64,000 nucleotides of DNA, taken from positions 124,001 through 188,000 of the forward strand of contig NZ_FONS01000006.1 of assembly GCF_900112985.1 (NCBI RefSeq), read 5' to 3'. The position numbers and the translations under genes were made by a program. Source of the DNA: Pedobacter antarcticus (lineage in GTDB: Bacteria > Bacteroidota > Bacteroidia > Sphingobacteriales > Sphingobacteriaceae). This document shows positions 27,730 to 34,770 of this stretch, one piece after another (the first letter of the stretch is position 1; each line of letters opens with the position of its first letter). The notes beneath the pieces are model-generated. The model saw only the letters and a program-made list of their open reading frames with translations, was not told where the DNA came from and ran no database searches.

Positions 27730-27837
27730 GGGTTGCGATACCGTTGCTATACCGTTGCTATACCCTTGGTATACCCTTTGGGTAAAGGAAGGGTATCGCA
27801 ACGGTATAGCAACGGTATACCAAGGGTATATCAACCC
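27730..27837. repeat. Nested palindromic repeat array with 11-bp units
   Basis: A 108-bp imperfect inverted repeat. Each arm is built from about four 11-bp units of the type GTTGCTATACC, CTTGGTATACC and CTTGCGATACC, and many units contain the self-complementary GGTATACC. The centre is CCTTTGGGTAAAGG. It fills most of the 338-base gap between the regulator gene and the SDR gene. Open frames through it (repeating YxGYxNGIATV-type text) are by-products of the repeat. It resembles REP/BIME-like intergenic elements; the class and copy number in the genome are unknown. Confidence 0.8.
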
Positions 27838-27900
27838 GCCTCAAATACAAAGTAAATGCGGGCGCAAGGAAAAGCTAATTACAACTAGCTTTCTAACAGA

Positions 27901-28656
27901 TTAGAAACTTTTTTGTGCCGTCGGGCGTACCACCAGTTCATTGACATCTACATCGGAAGGCTGTTCTACAGCATACGCAACTGCCCTTGCAATAGCATTA
28001 GCAGATAATAGATTGACTCTGAATTTTTCTATCGCTAGTTTTTTCAATTCAGGATCGGAGATCGTTTCTGCCAGCTCAGATTCTGTCGCCCCCGGAGCGA
28101 CTAGCGTCACCCGGATATTAGCACTCACTTCCTGGCGTAAACCTTCAGATATGGCCCGTACCGCAAACTTAGTCGCACTATATACCGTAGATGTGGGGCC
28201 TACCCAACGATCGCCGACAGAAGTAATATTTACAAATTGCCCATTATCTTTAGCCTCAAAAACAGGTAAGGCAGCCGCAATACCATGGAGTACCCCTTTG
28301 ATATTAACATCTATCATCTGATGCCATTCTGAAACTTTGTAACTGTTTATCATAGAAAGCGGCATCAGACCAGCGTTATTAACGAAAACATCCAGGGTCC
28401 CAAAATTTTCTACAGCATAGCTAACAAAATCTTTTACCTGGCCAGGTTGCGTAACATCTACAGAAAAGTAAACGGCTTCACCCCCATTTTCAATTATAGA
28501 AGAAACAATTTTCACTAAGTTGGATGTTCTTCTCGCTCCCAGTACCACTCTGGCTCCTTTACTCGCTAAATGTACCGCGATTGCTTCACCAATACCACTG
28601 CTTGCCCCTGTAATCGCGACAACTTTACCCTTAATTCCCGAATTCATATTTTCCAT
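27901..28656 (-). CDS. SDR family NAD(P)-dependent oxidoreductase
   Basis: A short-chain dehydrogenase of about 251 residues. The N-terminal nucleotide-binding motif is TGASSGIGEAIA, then NNAG in FVNNAGLMPL, the catalytic Ser in ITSVGD, and Tyr/Lys in YSATKFAV. The substrate is unknown; the family commonly reduces carbonyls or oxidises alcohols. The ATG at 28656 (MENMNSG) is chosen over a TTG two codons earlier. The gene follows an AraC-type regulator by about 97 bases, and a probable AraC-type operator lies between them. Confidence 0.9.
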   Translation of the reverse strand: MENMNSGIKGKVVAITGASSGIGEAIAVHLASKGARVVLGARRTSNLVKIVSSIIENGGEAVYFSVDVTQPGQVKDFVSYAVENFGTLDVFVNNAGLMPLSMINSYKVSEWHQMIDVNIKGVLHGIAAALPVFEAKDNGQFVNITSVGDRWVGPTSTVYSATKFAVRAISEGLRQEVSANIRVTLVAPGATESELAETISDPELKKLAIEKFRVNLLSANAIARAVAYAVEQPSDVDVNELVVRPTAQKSF

Positions 28657-28694
28657 TTTCAATTAATTTGATCGACGTCATTTATTTGACAGAC

Positions 28695-28702
28695 CAAAAT
28701 TA
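28695..28702 (-). promoter_or_regulatory. -7 promoter box of the SDR gene
   Basis: Minus-strand TAATTTTG fits TAnnTTTG exactly. It is 39 bases upstream of the SDR ATG and 36 bases downstream of the start of the proximal GTTTGATT repeat. The mirror-image dehydrogenase promoter has nearly the same spacing (37). Confidence 0.5.
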
Positions 28703-28723
28703 ATTCAATGAAGAGCGTGGCAA

Positions 28724-28759
28724 TTGCGATAATCAAACCAACAAATACAAAAATCAAAC
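28724..28759 (-). promoter_or_regulatory. Tandem GTTTGATT repeats, likely AraC-type operator
   Basis: On the minus strand GTTTGATTTTTGTAT and GTTTGATTATCGCAA start exactly 21 bases apart. Two helical turns is the common spacing of AraC-family half-sites. The first repeat contains the TGA stop codon of the regulator gene. A near-identical arrangement lies in front of the plus-strand dehydrogenase gene. Confidence 0.5.
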
Positions 28760-29662
28760 ATCCCGGTTTTGACGGAAACGCTTAGGCGTGAGCTGAACAT
28801 TTTTCTTGAAAAAATTGACAAAATGAGGAGCCTCATCGAAGCCCAGACACCAGGCAATTTCGGATACATTCCAATCTGTATGTCTCAACAAAGTACGCGC
28901 TTCCTGAATTACCCGCTCTGCAATTAAAGCTGATGTTGTCTTTCCCGTTACTTCCTTCAGGGATCTGTTCAAATGATTTACATGCACAGAAAGCTGTCCG
29001 GCAAATTCGACAGGAGAACGCATTTTCAAACGTTGACCGGGAGATTCTACTGGAAACTGTCTTTCCAGCAGTTCGGTAAACATAGAAGAAACCCGTAAAT
29101 TACCATTTGATTCATTATACTGGCTACCTTTTGCAGGCTGCATCTTAAGCGCAAGATGAATCAGCTCCAGAACCAGTGTACGCAAGACGTCATATTTATA
29201 CGTAAAATCAGATTCAATCTCCTGAAGCATTTTTAGAAAAATCTGACTAATTTTATCTACTGCTGAAGGAGAAAGATGAAATAAAGGATTATCACCTGGT
29301 TTAAAAACCGGATATTCTTTGATATGGCCGAACTGATTAAAAAATGCTTCTGTAAAAATGCAGAAATAACCTGTCTGCTGCTCTGCGTCAGATTCCCAGG
29401 AGTAGGGAATCTGAGGATTAGCGAATAATAAGGCACTGGTATCAAACTCTATTGTCTTATCGGCATAAAACAAACGGGTATGGCCATTAATCAGACTGAT
29501 CTTATAATAATTCTTCCGGCTGTATGGCAAAATTTTAGCTTTCGGCCCTGAAAATTCATCCAGGCGAAACACATTAAAATGTCCCATTTCCTTTTGTAAA
29601 TTATCTGGCATCCAGTTTAATTTGGATTTATAAAACTCTTCCAGCGTCTGTGTTTTTTCCAT
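28754..29662 (-). CDS. AraC family transcriptional regulator
   Basis: About 302 residues. The N-terminal cupin-like sensing part begins TLEEFYKSKLNWMPDNL and contains FANPQIPYSWESD. The C-terminal double helix-turn-helix has FAGQLSVHVNHLNRSLKEVTG and WNVSEIAWCLGFDEAPHFVNFFKK. The ATG at 29662 is preferred because it aligns with the start of the divergent paralog; an in-frame extension to 29803 overlaps that gene. It stands back to back with its paralog and just upstream of the SDR gene, its probable target. The inducer is unknown. Confidence 0.9.
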   Translation of the reverse strand: MEKTQTLEEFYKSKLNWMPDNLQKEMGHFNVFRLDEFSGPKAKILPYSRKNYYKISLINGHTRLFYADKTIEFDTSALLFANPQIPYSWESDAEQQTGYFCIFTEAFFNQFGHIKEYPVFKPGDNPLFHLSPSAVDKISQIFLKMLQEIESDFTYKYDVLRTLVLELIHLALKMQPAKGSQYNESNGNLRVSSMFTELLERQFPVESPGQRLKMRSPVEFAGQLSVHVNHLNRSLKEVTGKTTSALIAERVIQEARTLLRHTDWNVSEIAWCLGFDEAPHFVNFFKKNVQLTPKRFRQNRDV

Positions 29663-29757
29663 CTCTTTAAAATTAAGCAGAAATCTCCTGCTTTTGTATG
29701 ACAATTGTAAGATAAACCGCCGCGTAAATATTATATTTAATATTTGATATTTGCAAA

Positions 29758-30666
29758 ATGAAAAAAGCAGAGCAGCTGGAAGATTTCTATAAAAAAACCT
29801 CACACTGGATGCCTGACAATCTGAAAAAAGAGTTGGGTCACTTTAATGTTTTCCGACTGGAAGAGCACCTTGTCCCCAACACAGATTGCCTACCTTACAG
29901 CAGACGTGATTTCTATAAAGTAAGCCTGATTACAGGACCTACAAAGTTTTATTACGCTGATAAGTCAGTCGAATTCGAAAAAAGCGCGTTAATATTTGCT
30001 AATCCCCAGATTCCCTACTCCTGGGAATCTAAAGCGGAAAAAGCTACAGGCTTCTTTTGCATCTTTTCAGAATCCTTTTTAGACAATCTGGCCCATATTA
30101 AGGAGTATCCTGTTTTTAAACCTGGTGATCCTCCTGTATTTATACTTTCAGATCAGCAGCTGGAAGACATCAGCAAAATATACCAGAAAATGCTGGTGGA
30201 GATAAATTCTGAGTTCACCTACAAATATGATCTTTTACGAAATCTACTGATGGAATTGATTTACAGTGCCCTGAAAATGACGCCTGCTACCAGCTCGCGT
30301 TATAACGGTTCTACAGCATCGGTAAGAGTAGCATCTGTCTTTACGGAATTACTGGAAAGACAGTTCCCGATTGAATCTCCTAATCAGAAAATGAAATTCA
30401 GATCGCCGGTAGAATTTGCAAAACAGCTTTCTATCCATGTGAATCATTTAAACCGCTCGCTAAAAGAGATAACCGGAAAAACTACTTCCCAGCTGATCGA
30501 AGAAAGACTAATTCAGGAGGCCAGAGCTTTATTAATGCATTCGGACTGGACAATAACACAGATCGCCTGGTGCCTGGGATTCGAAGAACTCCCCCATTTT
30601 ATTAATTACTTTAAAAAGAATGCAAACTTGACACCAAGAGCTTTCCGAAAGCTTCAAAATGTTTGA
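29758..30666 (+). CDS. AraC family transcriptional regulator (paralog)
   Basis: A 302-residue paralog of the divergent regulator, similar along its whole length (LEDFYKKTSHWMPDNL; FANPQIPYSWESK; FAKQLSIHVNHLNRSLKEITG). The C-terminus carries the AraC double helix-turn-helix. The two start codons are 95 bases apart and face away from each other. The zinc alcohol dehydrogenase follows 91 bases downstream with its own promoter and probable operator. Both regulators may read the same half-site. Confidence 0.92.
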   Translation: MKKAEQLEDFYKKTSHWMPDNLKKELGHFNVFRLEEHLVPNTDCLPYSRRDFYKVSLITGPTKFYYADKSVEFEKSALIFANPQIPYSWESKAEKATGFFCIFSESFLDNLAHIKEYPVFKPGDPPVFILSDQQLEDISKIYQKMLVEINSEFTYKYDLLRNLLMELIYSALKMTPATSSRYNGSTASVRVASVFTELLERQFPIESPNQKMKFRSPVEFAKQLSIHVNHLNRSLKEITGKTTSQLIEERLIQEARALLMHSDWTITQIAWCLGFEELPHFINYFKKNANLTPRAFRKLQNV

Positions 30667-30696
30667 ATTTTACAGTAAACAGTTTGAATCTTGCAG
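30661..30696 (+). promoter_or_regulatory. Tandem GTTTGAAT repeats, likely AraC-type operator
   Basis: GTTTGAATTTTACAG (30661) and GTTTGAATCTTGCAG (30682) match at 13 of 15 positions and start 21 bases apart. The first contains the TGA stop codon of the regulator. The arrangement mirrors the one before the SDR gene on the other side. Confidence 0.55.
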
Positions 30697-30718
30697 CTTT
30701 TTTGAAGGAGAACCAAAG

Positions 30719-30726
30719 TACTTTTG
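30719..30726 (+). promoter_or_regulatory. -7 promoter box of the alcohol dehydrogenase gene
   Basis: TACTTTTG, an exact TAnnTTTG match, 37 bases after the start of the proximal GTTTGAAT repeat. Transcription would begin about 25 bases before the ATG. No clear -33 TTTG at the standard distance, again suggesting activator dependence. Confidence 0.5.
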
Positions 30727-30757
30727 TGGAGAAATTTAAAACTTAATTTTAGATATT

Positions 30758-31801
30758 ATGATTGCAACAAAAGGATATGCAGCGCAAAGCGCGGAAACAG
30801 ATTTAGCCCCATGGAATTTTGAACGTCGCGAGGTAGGTCCTCATGATGTGCAATTTGACATCTTATTCTGTGGTGTCTGCCACTCAGATCTTCACCAGAT
30901 TAAAAATGACTGGTTTCCCGGGATTTTCCCAATGGTTCCTGGCCACGAGATTGTCGGACGCGTAATTAAAGTAGGCGATCACGTTACTAAATTTAAAGTA
31001 GGTGATCTGGCAGGTACTGGTTGTATGGTAGATTCATGCCAGGTATGTGAAAACTGTAAAAAAGATCTGGAGCAGTATTGTCTGGAAGGAAATACGCAAA
31101 CTTATAACTCGTATGAGAGAGATGGAAAATCACCTACTTACGGTGGTTATTCAAACACTATTGTCGTAAGAGAGGAATTTGTCTTACATGTCTCAGATAA
31201 ACTGAACCTGGCAGCAGTTGCGCCATTATTATGCGCAGGTATTACCACTTATTCTCCACTAAGACACTGGAAAGTAGGAAAAGGTCATAAACTAGCCGTT
31301 TTAGGTTTAGGCGGCCTTGGACACATGGCTGTTAAATTCGGTGTAGCTTTCGGCGCAGAAGTGACTGTACTAAGTACCTCAGCTAGTAAAGAGGCTGATG
31401 CGAGAAAATTAGGTGCACAGCATTTTGTAGTTACTACAGACGAGGCGCAGGTTAAAGCAGCACAAAATTCATTTGATTTTATTCTGGATACAGTATCTGC
31501 GGAACACGACTTCAATATGTACCTGTCCCTGCTTAAAACTGACGGTACATTGATTTGTGTGGGCGTACCATCAAAACCAGCTGAGATCGCCGCATTCAGC
31601 CTTCTGGGTGGCAGAAAAAGCATAGCTGGCTCTGGCATCGGAGGAATTGCCGAAACTCAGGAAATGCTTGATTTCTGTGCAGAACACGATATTGTGTCAG
31701 AAATTGAAATGATTGACATCAAAGATATCCAGTCTGCATACGATCGTATGCTCAAAGGAGATGTCCGTTACCGTTTTGTGATTGATATGGCGACTTTGTA
31801 A
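30758..31801 (+). CDS. Zinc-dependent NAD(P) alcohol dehydrogenase (YahK/CAD-like)
   Basis: A 347-residue medium-chain dehydrogenase that interconverts aldehydes and alcohols. Catalytic zinc ligands are Cys41 (FCGVCHSDLHQ) and His in VPGHEIVG. The structural zinc site is CMVDSCQVCENCKKDLEQYC, and the nucleotide fold has GLGGLGHMAVKF. Overall pattern fits the cinnamyl-alcohol dehydrogenase/YahK group, which usually prefers NADPH and a broad range of aldehydes. It is a single-gene unit behind an AraC-type regulator and ends at a strong hairpin. Confidence 0.93.
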   Translation: MIATKGYAAQSAETDLAPWNFERREVGPHDVQFDILFCGVCHSDLHQIKNDWFPGIFPMVPGHEIVGRVIKVGDHVTKFKVGDLAGTGCMVDSCQVCENCKKDLEQYCLEGNTQTYNSYERDGKSPTYGGYSNTIVVREEFVLHVSDKLNLAAVAPLLCAGITTYSPLRHWKVGKGHKLAVLGLGGLGHMAVKFGVAFGAEVTVLSTSASKEADARKLGAQHFVVTTDEAQVKAAQNSFDFILDTVSAEHDFNMYLSLLKTDGTLICVGVPSKPAEIAAFSLLGGRKSIAGSGIGGIAETQEMLDFCAEHDIVSEIEMIDIKDIQSAYDRMLKGDVRYRFVIDMATL

Positions 31802-31837
31802 TATCGATTGTCAAAGCCCCGCGTGTTGAAACGTTAT

Positions 31838-31883
31838 AATGAAATAACCCGGAATGCAAATGCATTCCGGGTTATTTCATTTT
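31838..31883 (+). terminator. Strong intrinsic terminator
   Basis: A 21-bp perfect stem whose arms begin AATGAAATAACCCGG and end CCGGGTTATTTCATT around GCAAATGC, followed by TTTT. It starts about 37 bases after the alcohol dehydrogenase stop. Confidence 0.85.
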
Positions 31884-31923
31884 AGCCACGCCGCTTTCGC
31901 CCTATTTTAACACACGATGAATC

Positions 31924-31955
31924 TTTGCGAAAATTGTAAAGATTTAGTATATTTG
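31924..31955 (+). promoter_or_regulatory. Promoter of the GNAT/HTH gene pair
   Basis: TTTG at 31924-31927, 20 bases, then TATATTTG at 31948-31955, an exact -7 consensus. Transcription would start about at the ATG 31959, so this mRNA might be leaderless, or translation may start at that ATG rather than at 31917. Confidence 0.5.
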
Positions 31956-31958
31956 ATT

Positions 31959-32423
31959 ATGTACATTGTTCATAGGTCCAGTAATGAAAAGTATCTGGTT
32001 CTCCTACAAAACTTGGAAGATCAAGACTGGAAAAAGATAACAGTGAAGCAATTCGCATTTAACTGGAAAAAACTCAAGGGTGTTTATCAAATTTTCAAGC
32101 TGAGTTTAGACGGTGAAATTTTAGGACTGATCGCTCTCAGCAACATTCAGGCAGAAGAAAGAATCGAAATAAATCTATTAGCGGTTTCAGCAGAGAACGT
32201 CGGGAAAGAAAAGAAATTTGACCGGATAGCAGGCACGCTAATTGCCTTTGCTTGTAAAGAAGCTATCAAAAACTATAACTGGGAATTCCCATGCGTGTCC
32301 TTAACGCCCAAAACAGAAATTAAGGAATATTACATTAAAAAATACGGAATGCTGGACGGCGGAAGGCAGTTGTACTTAGAGGACATCCCTTTACATAAAA
32401 TTATAAAAGAATATTTATCATGA
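31959..32423 (+). CDS. GNAT-like acetyltransferase, possible toxin
   Basis: A 154-residue protein (168 if begun at the ATG 31917). The pattern suggests a GNAT fold: a central beta region EILGLIALSNIQAEERIEINLLAVS, then a helix-rich acetyl-CoA-like segment RIAGTLIAFACKEAI, and a late YYIKKYGMLDG strand-turn common to the family. Assignment is moderate. It overlaps the next gene by four bases (ATGA), and that gene encodes an HTH protein, so the pair resembles an acetyltransferase toxin with its antitoxin. A role as a plain acetyltransferase is equally possible. The start codon is uncertain. Confidence 0.65.
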   Translation: MYIVHRSSNEKYLVLLQNLEDQDWKKITVKQFAFNWKKLKGVYQIFKLSLDGEILGLIALSNIQAEERIEINLLAVSAENVGKEKKFDRIAGTLIAFACKEAIKNYNWEFPCVSLTPKTEIKEYYIKKYGMLDGGRQLYLEDIPLHKIIKEYLS

Positions 32424-32944
32424 GCAAAAACAAAATTTTAACAGAACTAAGCCCTGAAGAGATCGCTAATGCTTATGTATTACCTACATCTTTGACTAAT
32501 GATGAACAAAAATCGGCTAATCAGGAACTTGCTTCAGCACGTTCAAAACGCAGAAATGAAATGTCTGATGGCAAAAGGCTTTACAACAGCCTCATGTTAT
32601 TAAAGGCACGTCTGGAAGATTATGTCAACAGTTCAATATATAAGGCTGATTTTACATTCGGCTATTTTCTTCAGGAATATCTTCAATTGCAAAATAAAAA
32701 GCAAAAGGAATTTGCAAAAGAAATTAATGTAAACGCTTCTGTACTCAACCAATATATTCATGAACACAGAGTTCCAAATGAAAACATTTTCATCAGGTTT
32801 GAAATTCATTCAGGCGAACATATTAAAGCTGTTGATTTACTCCGGCTAGTAGATAAAGAAAAAGAATACCAGATTAGTCATGATTTAGATTTACGAAAAA
32901 GAGAAGCCCAAAATGTTTCGAAAAAACTTGAATTCGCATTTTAA
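32420..32944 (+). CDS. HTH (XRE/Cro-like) protein, possible antitoxin
   Basis: A 174-residue protein. The C-terminal half has an XRE-like helix-turn-helix: FLQEYLQLQNKKQKEFAKEI, then VNASVLNQYIHEHRVPNENI. The N-terminal half is charged and helical, which could be the toxin-binding part. It overlaps the upstream GNAT-like gene by four bases. Together they look like a type II toxin-antitoxin unit in toxin-first order, but no assignment to a named family is possible by eye. Confidence 0.75.
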   Translation: MSKNKILTELSPEEIANAYVLPTSLTNDEQKSANQELASARSKRRNEMSDGKRLYNSLMLLKARLEDYVNSSIYKADFTFGYFLQEYLQLQNKKQKEFAKEINVNASVLNQYIHEHRVPNENIFIRFEIHSGEHIKAVDLLRLVDKEKEYQISHDLDLRKREAQNVSKKLEFAF

Positions 32945-33035
32945 ACAATCCCAATTATAGGAACAATATGACTCTGGTCAATTCCGTTTACTGTCGACAG
33001 TAAAAAATTTAAATTGGAAAACCGCGTAAAACAAA

Positions 33036-33061
33036 AAAAGCAGTCTGTGAAGACTGCTTTT
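33036..33061. terminator. Bidirectional terminator between HTH gene and tRNA-Leu
   Basis: AAAAGCAGTCT-GTGA-AGACTGCTTTT, an 11-bp perfect stem. On the minus strand it is followed by a seven-T run and ends the tRNA transcript; on the plus strand it can end the GNAT/HTH transcript. Confidence 0.85.
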
Positions 33062-33070
33062 AAACTAATG

Positions 33071-33152
33071 TGCGGATGAAGGGACTCGAACCCCCACGCC
33101 GTGAAGCGCCAGATCCTAAGTCTGGTGCGGCTACCAATTACGCCACATCCGC
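33071..33152 (-). tRNA. tRNA-Leu (anticodon UAG)
   Basis: Minus strand 33152 to 33071. The acceptor arms GCGGATG / CATCCGC pair, followed by discriminator A. The D-arm has AATTGGTAG, the anticodon stem CCAGA/TCTGG encloses CTTAGGA (anticodon TAG), a long variable arm is present as expected of Leu tRNAs, and the T-arm is GGGGGTTCGAGTCCC. No CCA is encoded. Confidence 0.97.
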
Positions 33153-33163
33153 ATTAGGGACTG

Positions 33164-33193
33164 CAAATATAGACATTGATTTTATATATCAAA
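33164..33193 (-). promoter_or_regulatory. Promoter of the tRNA-Leu gene
   Basis: On the minus strand TTTG (33193-33190), 18 bases, then TATATTTG (33171-33164). Both boxes are exact matches to the Bacteroidota consensus. The start would be a few bases before the mature tRNA 5' end. Confidence 0.6.
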
Positions 33194-33248
33194 AAGAATA
33201 TTTGAATTGTCTGCAACAAAGGAGTTAAACAGCTGATAATAAGATTAT

Positions 33249-34046
33249 TTATTTTAAAGATTTTTGATAGTCGAACAAATAACCCACCGTTTTAACCAGT
33301 CTGCTGCCGTACCAGGAGATCATTTCTCCGTCAATCAACCTGACATCTGCTCCAGGAATAGCCGATTTTAATTCAGAAATATGTTTATCGCGGAATGGAT
33401 AGGGCTCGGAAGACAGTAAAATCAATTCCGGAGATAGGAGCTGAAGTTCTTCTAGTGTAGTTTCCGGATATCGGGTTCCCTTAGCGATATTCACTAACCC
33501 TGCCTTCATCAGAATATCTCCTATAAAGGTGTCTGCCGCTGCCATCATATAAGGATCTTTCCACATCAGGTATATAGTTCTGGGCTCTAATCTGTACTGC
33601 AGTGCCAATGTCTGCAGATCAGTAAACCCTGCGTTGATCAGATGGTTCAGATAAGCTCCTTCAGGCTCTCTGTCTACCAATTCTGCGATCTCAGTGATAG
33701 TCTTCATTGCATCTTCCAATGTGGAAACGTCGGAAATCCATACAGGAAATTCTTTACGCAAAAGCTCGATGTCTTCTTTTGTATTCTCTTCCTTATTTCC
33801 GATTATCAGATCCGGCTGCATTGCCCTGATCTGTTCAATATTAAGAGTCTTGGTCCCCCCGATTTTCACTTTGGTTTTGCACTTCTCCAATGGATGGATA
33901 CAGAACTTAGTTATGCCTATAATCTCTTTATCCAGCCCCAGATCGAATAATAACTCGGTCTGCGACGGGACAAGAGAGATGATTTTTTTTGGTGGAGATG
34001 GAAGGTTAATCGTATAACCAAGCTGATCCGTAAACTTTAGTCTCAT
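33249..34046 (-). CDS. BtuF-like helical-backbone metal/cobalamin-binding protein, no signal peptide
   Basis: A 265-residue protein of the periplasmic-binding fold used by cobalamin and iron-siderophore ABC importers. It has PPKKIISLVPSQTELLFDLG near the start, then NIEQIRAMQPDLIIGNKEENT, and SPELILLSSEPYPFRDKH. The N-terminus is soluble (MRLKFTDQLGYTINL) with no signal peptide or lipobox; no in-frame ATG gives one upstream. No permease, ATPase or TonB receptor of a cobalamin system is nearby. Either it works in the cytoplasm or it is not a transport component. It follows a MacB-like ATPase gene by 35 bases. Confidence 0.8.
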   Translation of the reverse strand: MRLKFTDQLGYTINLPSPPKKIISLVPSQTELLFDLGLDKEIIGITKFCIHPLEKCKTKVKIGGTKTLNIEQIRAMQPDLIIGNKEENTKEDIELLRKEFPVWISDVSTLEDAMKTITEIAELVDREPEGAYLNHLINAGFTDLQTLALQYRLEPRTIYLMWKDPYMMAAADTFIGDILMKAGLVNIAKGTRYPETTLEELQLLSPELILLSSEPYPFRDKHISELKSAIPGADVRLIDGEMISWYGSRLVKTVGYLFDYQKSLK

Positions 34047-34081
34047 ACGGTAAATATACGAATATGTCCTTAGGAGGCAGG

Positions 34082-34753
34082 TTAGCTATTATTGGTAACC
34101 ACGCCATCCACGAGGTTTAAAATCCTATTTCCATAGGCAGCATTAGCTTCAGAATGGGTTACCTGTACAATAGTTATACCTTCGTCTTTATTCAGCTGTC
34201 GAAACAAATCCATAATCTGCAATGCTTGTGCAGACTGCAAATTACCTGTAGGTTCATCTGCAAGGATGAGTAAAGGTTGCGGTGCCAGCGCACGGGCGAT
34301 ACCCACCAACTGCTGCTGACCACCGGAAAGCTGATGCGGAAATAAATCTTTTTTGGCTACCATCTGAAAACGGTCAAGCAAGTCCGCTACCCGGCTTTTC
34401 CTCTCTGAGCTACTGATATTTTTGTAATGAAGCGGAACTTCTATATTCTCTTCAACTGTCATCTCATCAATCAGATGATACGCCTGAAAAACAAATCCAA
34501 TATGATTTCTGTAGATCTCAATCCGCTTTCTTTCGGATAATGAAGATAGTTCCTGATCCATGAATTTATAACTGCCGTAAGTAGGTTCGTCAAGCATTCC
34601 GATAATATTCAATAAAGTAGATTTACCAGCTCCTGAAGGCCCCATAATAGAAACAAATTCACCTTTTTGAATATCGGCATCAATATGTCTGAGTACGTAG
34701 CTCTTCGCCCCTTTCAAGGTATAATATTTTTCTATCTGTTTTAATGTGATCAT
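34082..34753 (-). CDS. ABC transporter ATP-binding protein (MacB/LolD-like)
   Basis: A 223-residue ATPase of the MacB/LolD/FtsE group. Walker A is GPSGAGKST, the signature is LSGGQQQ and Walker B LLILADEPTG. The Q-loop lies in FVFQAYHLIDEM. Its partners are probably the FtsX-type permeases upstream on the same strand (17 bases away). It is the second ATPase in this operon, so each permease may have its own. Confidence 0.93.
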   Translation of the reverse strand: MITLKQIEKYYTLKGAKSYVLRHIDADIQKGEFVSIMGPSGAGKSTLLNIIGMLDEPTYGSYKFMDQELSSLSERKRIEIYRNHIGFVFQAYHLIDEMTVEENIEVPLHYKNISSSERKSRVADLLDRFQMVAKKDLFPHQLSGGQQQLVGIARALAPQPLLILADEPTGNLQSAQALQIMDLFRQLNKDEGITIVQVTHSEANAAYGNRILNLVDGVVTNNS

Positions 34754-34770
34754 GTCTTTGTTTTTAAGTA

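Noticed and set aside
27730..27837. CRISPR array
   Set aside because: Units are 11 bases, back to back, and in inverted orientation, with no unique spacers and no cas genes in the window.
27640..27904. Small open frames across the palindromic repeat (64 and 82 codons)
   Set aside because: Both strands are open only because the repeat lacks stops; the protein text is repetitive and no start or promoter fits.
28754..29803. Longer start of the left AraC gene (29803)
   Set aside because: It would overlap the divergent paralog, and its N-terminal residues look random; the start at 29662 aligns with the paralog.
31800..33160. Integrated island ending at tRNA-Leu
   Set aside because: No integrase gene and no visible direct copy of the tRNA 3' end on the other side of the GNAT/HTH pair.
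33249..34080. Upstream extension of the BtuF-like gene to gain a signal peptide
   Set aside because: The frame is open upstream but has no ATG and no hydrophobic stretch before the neighbouring ATPase gene.
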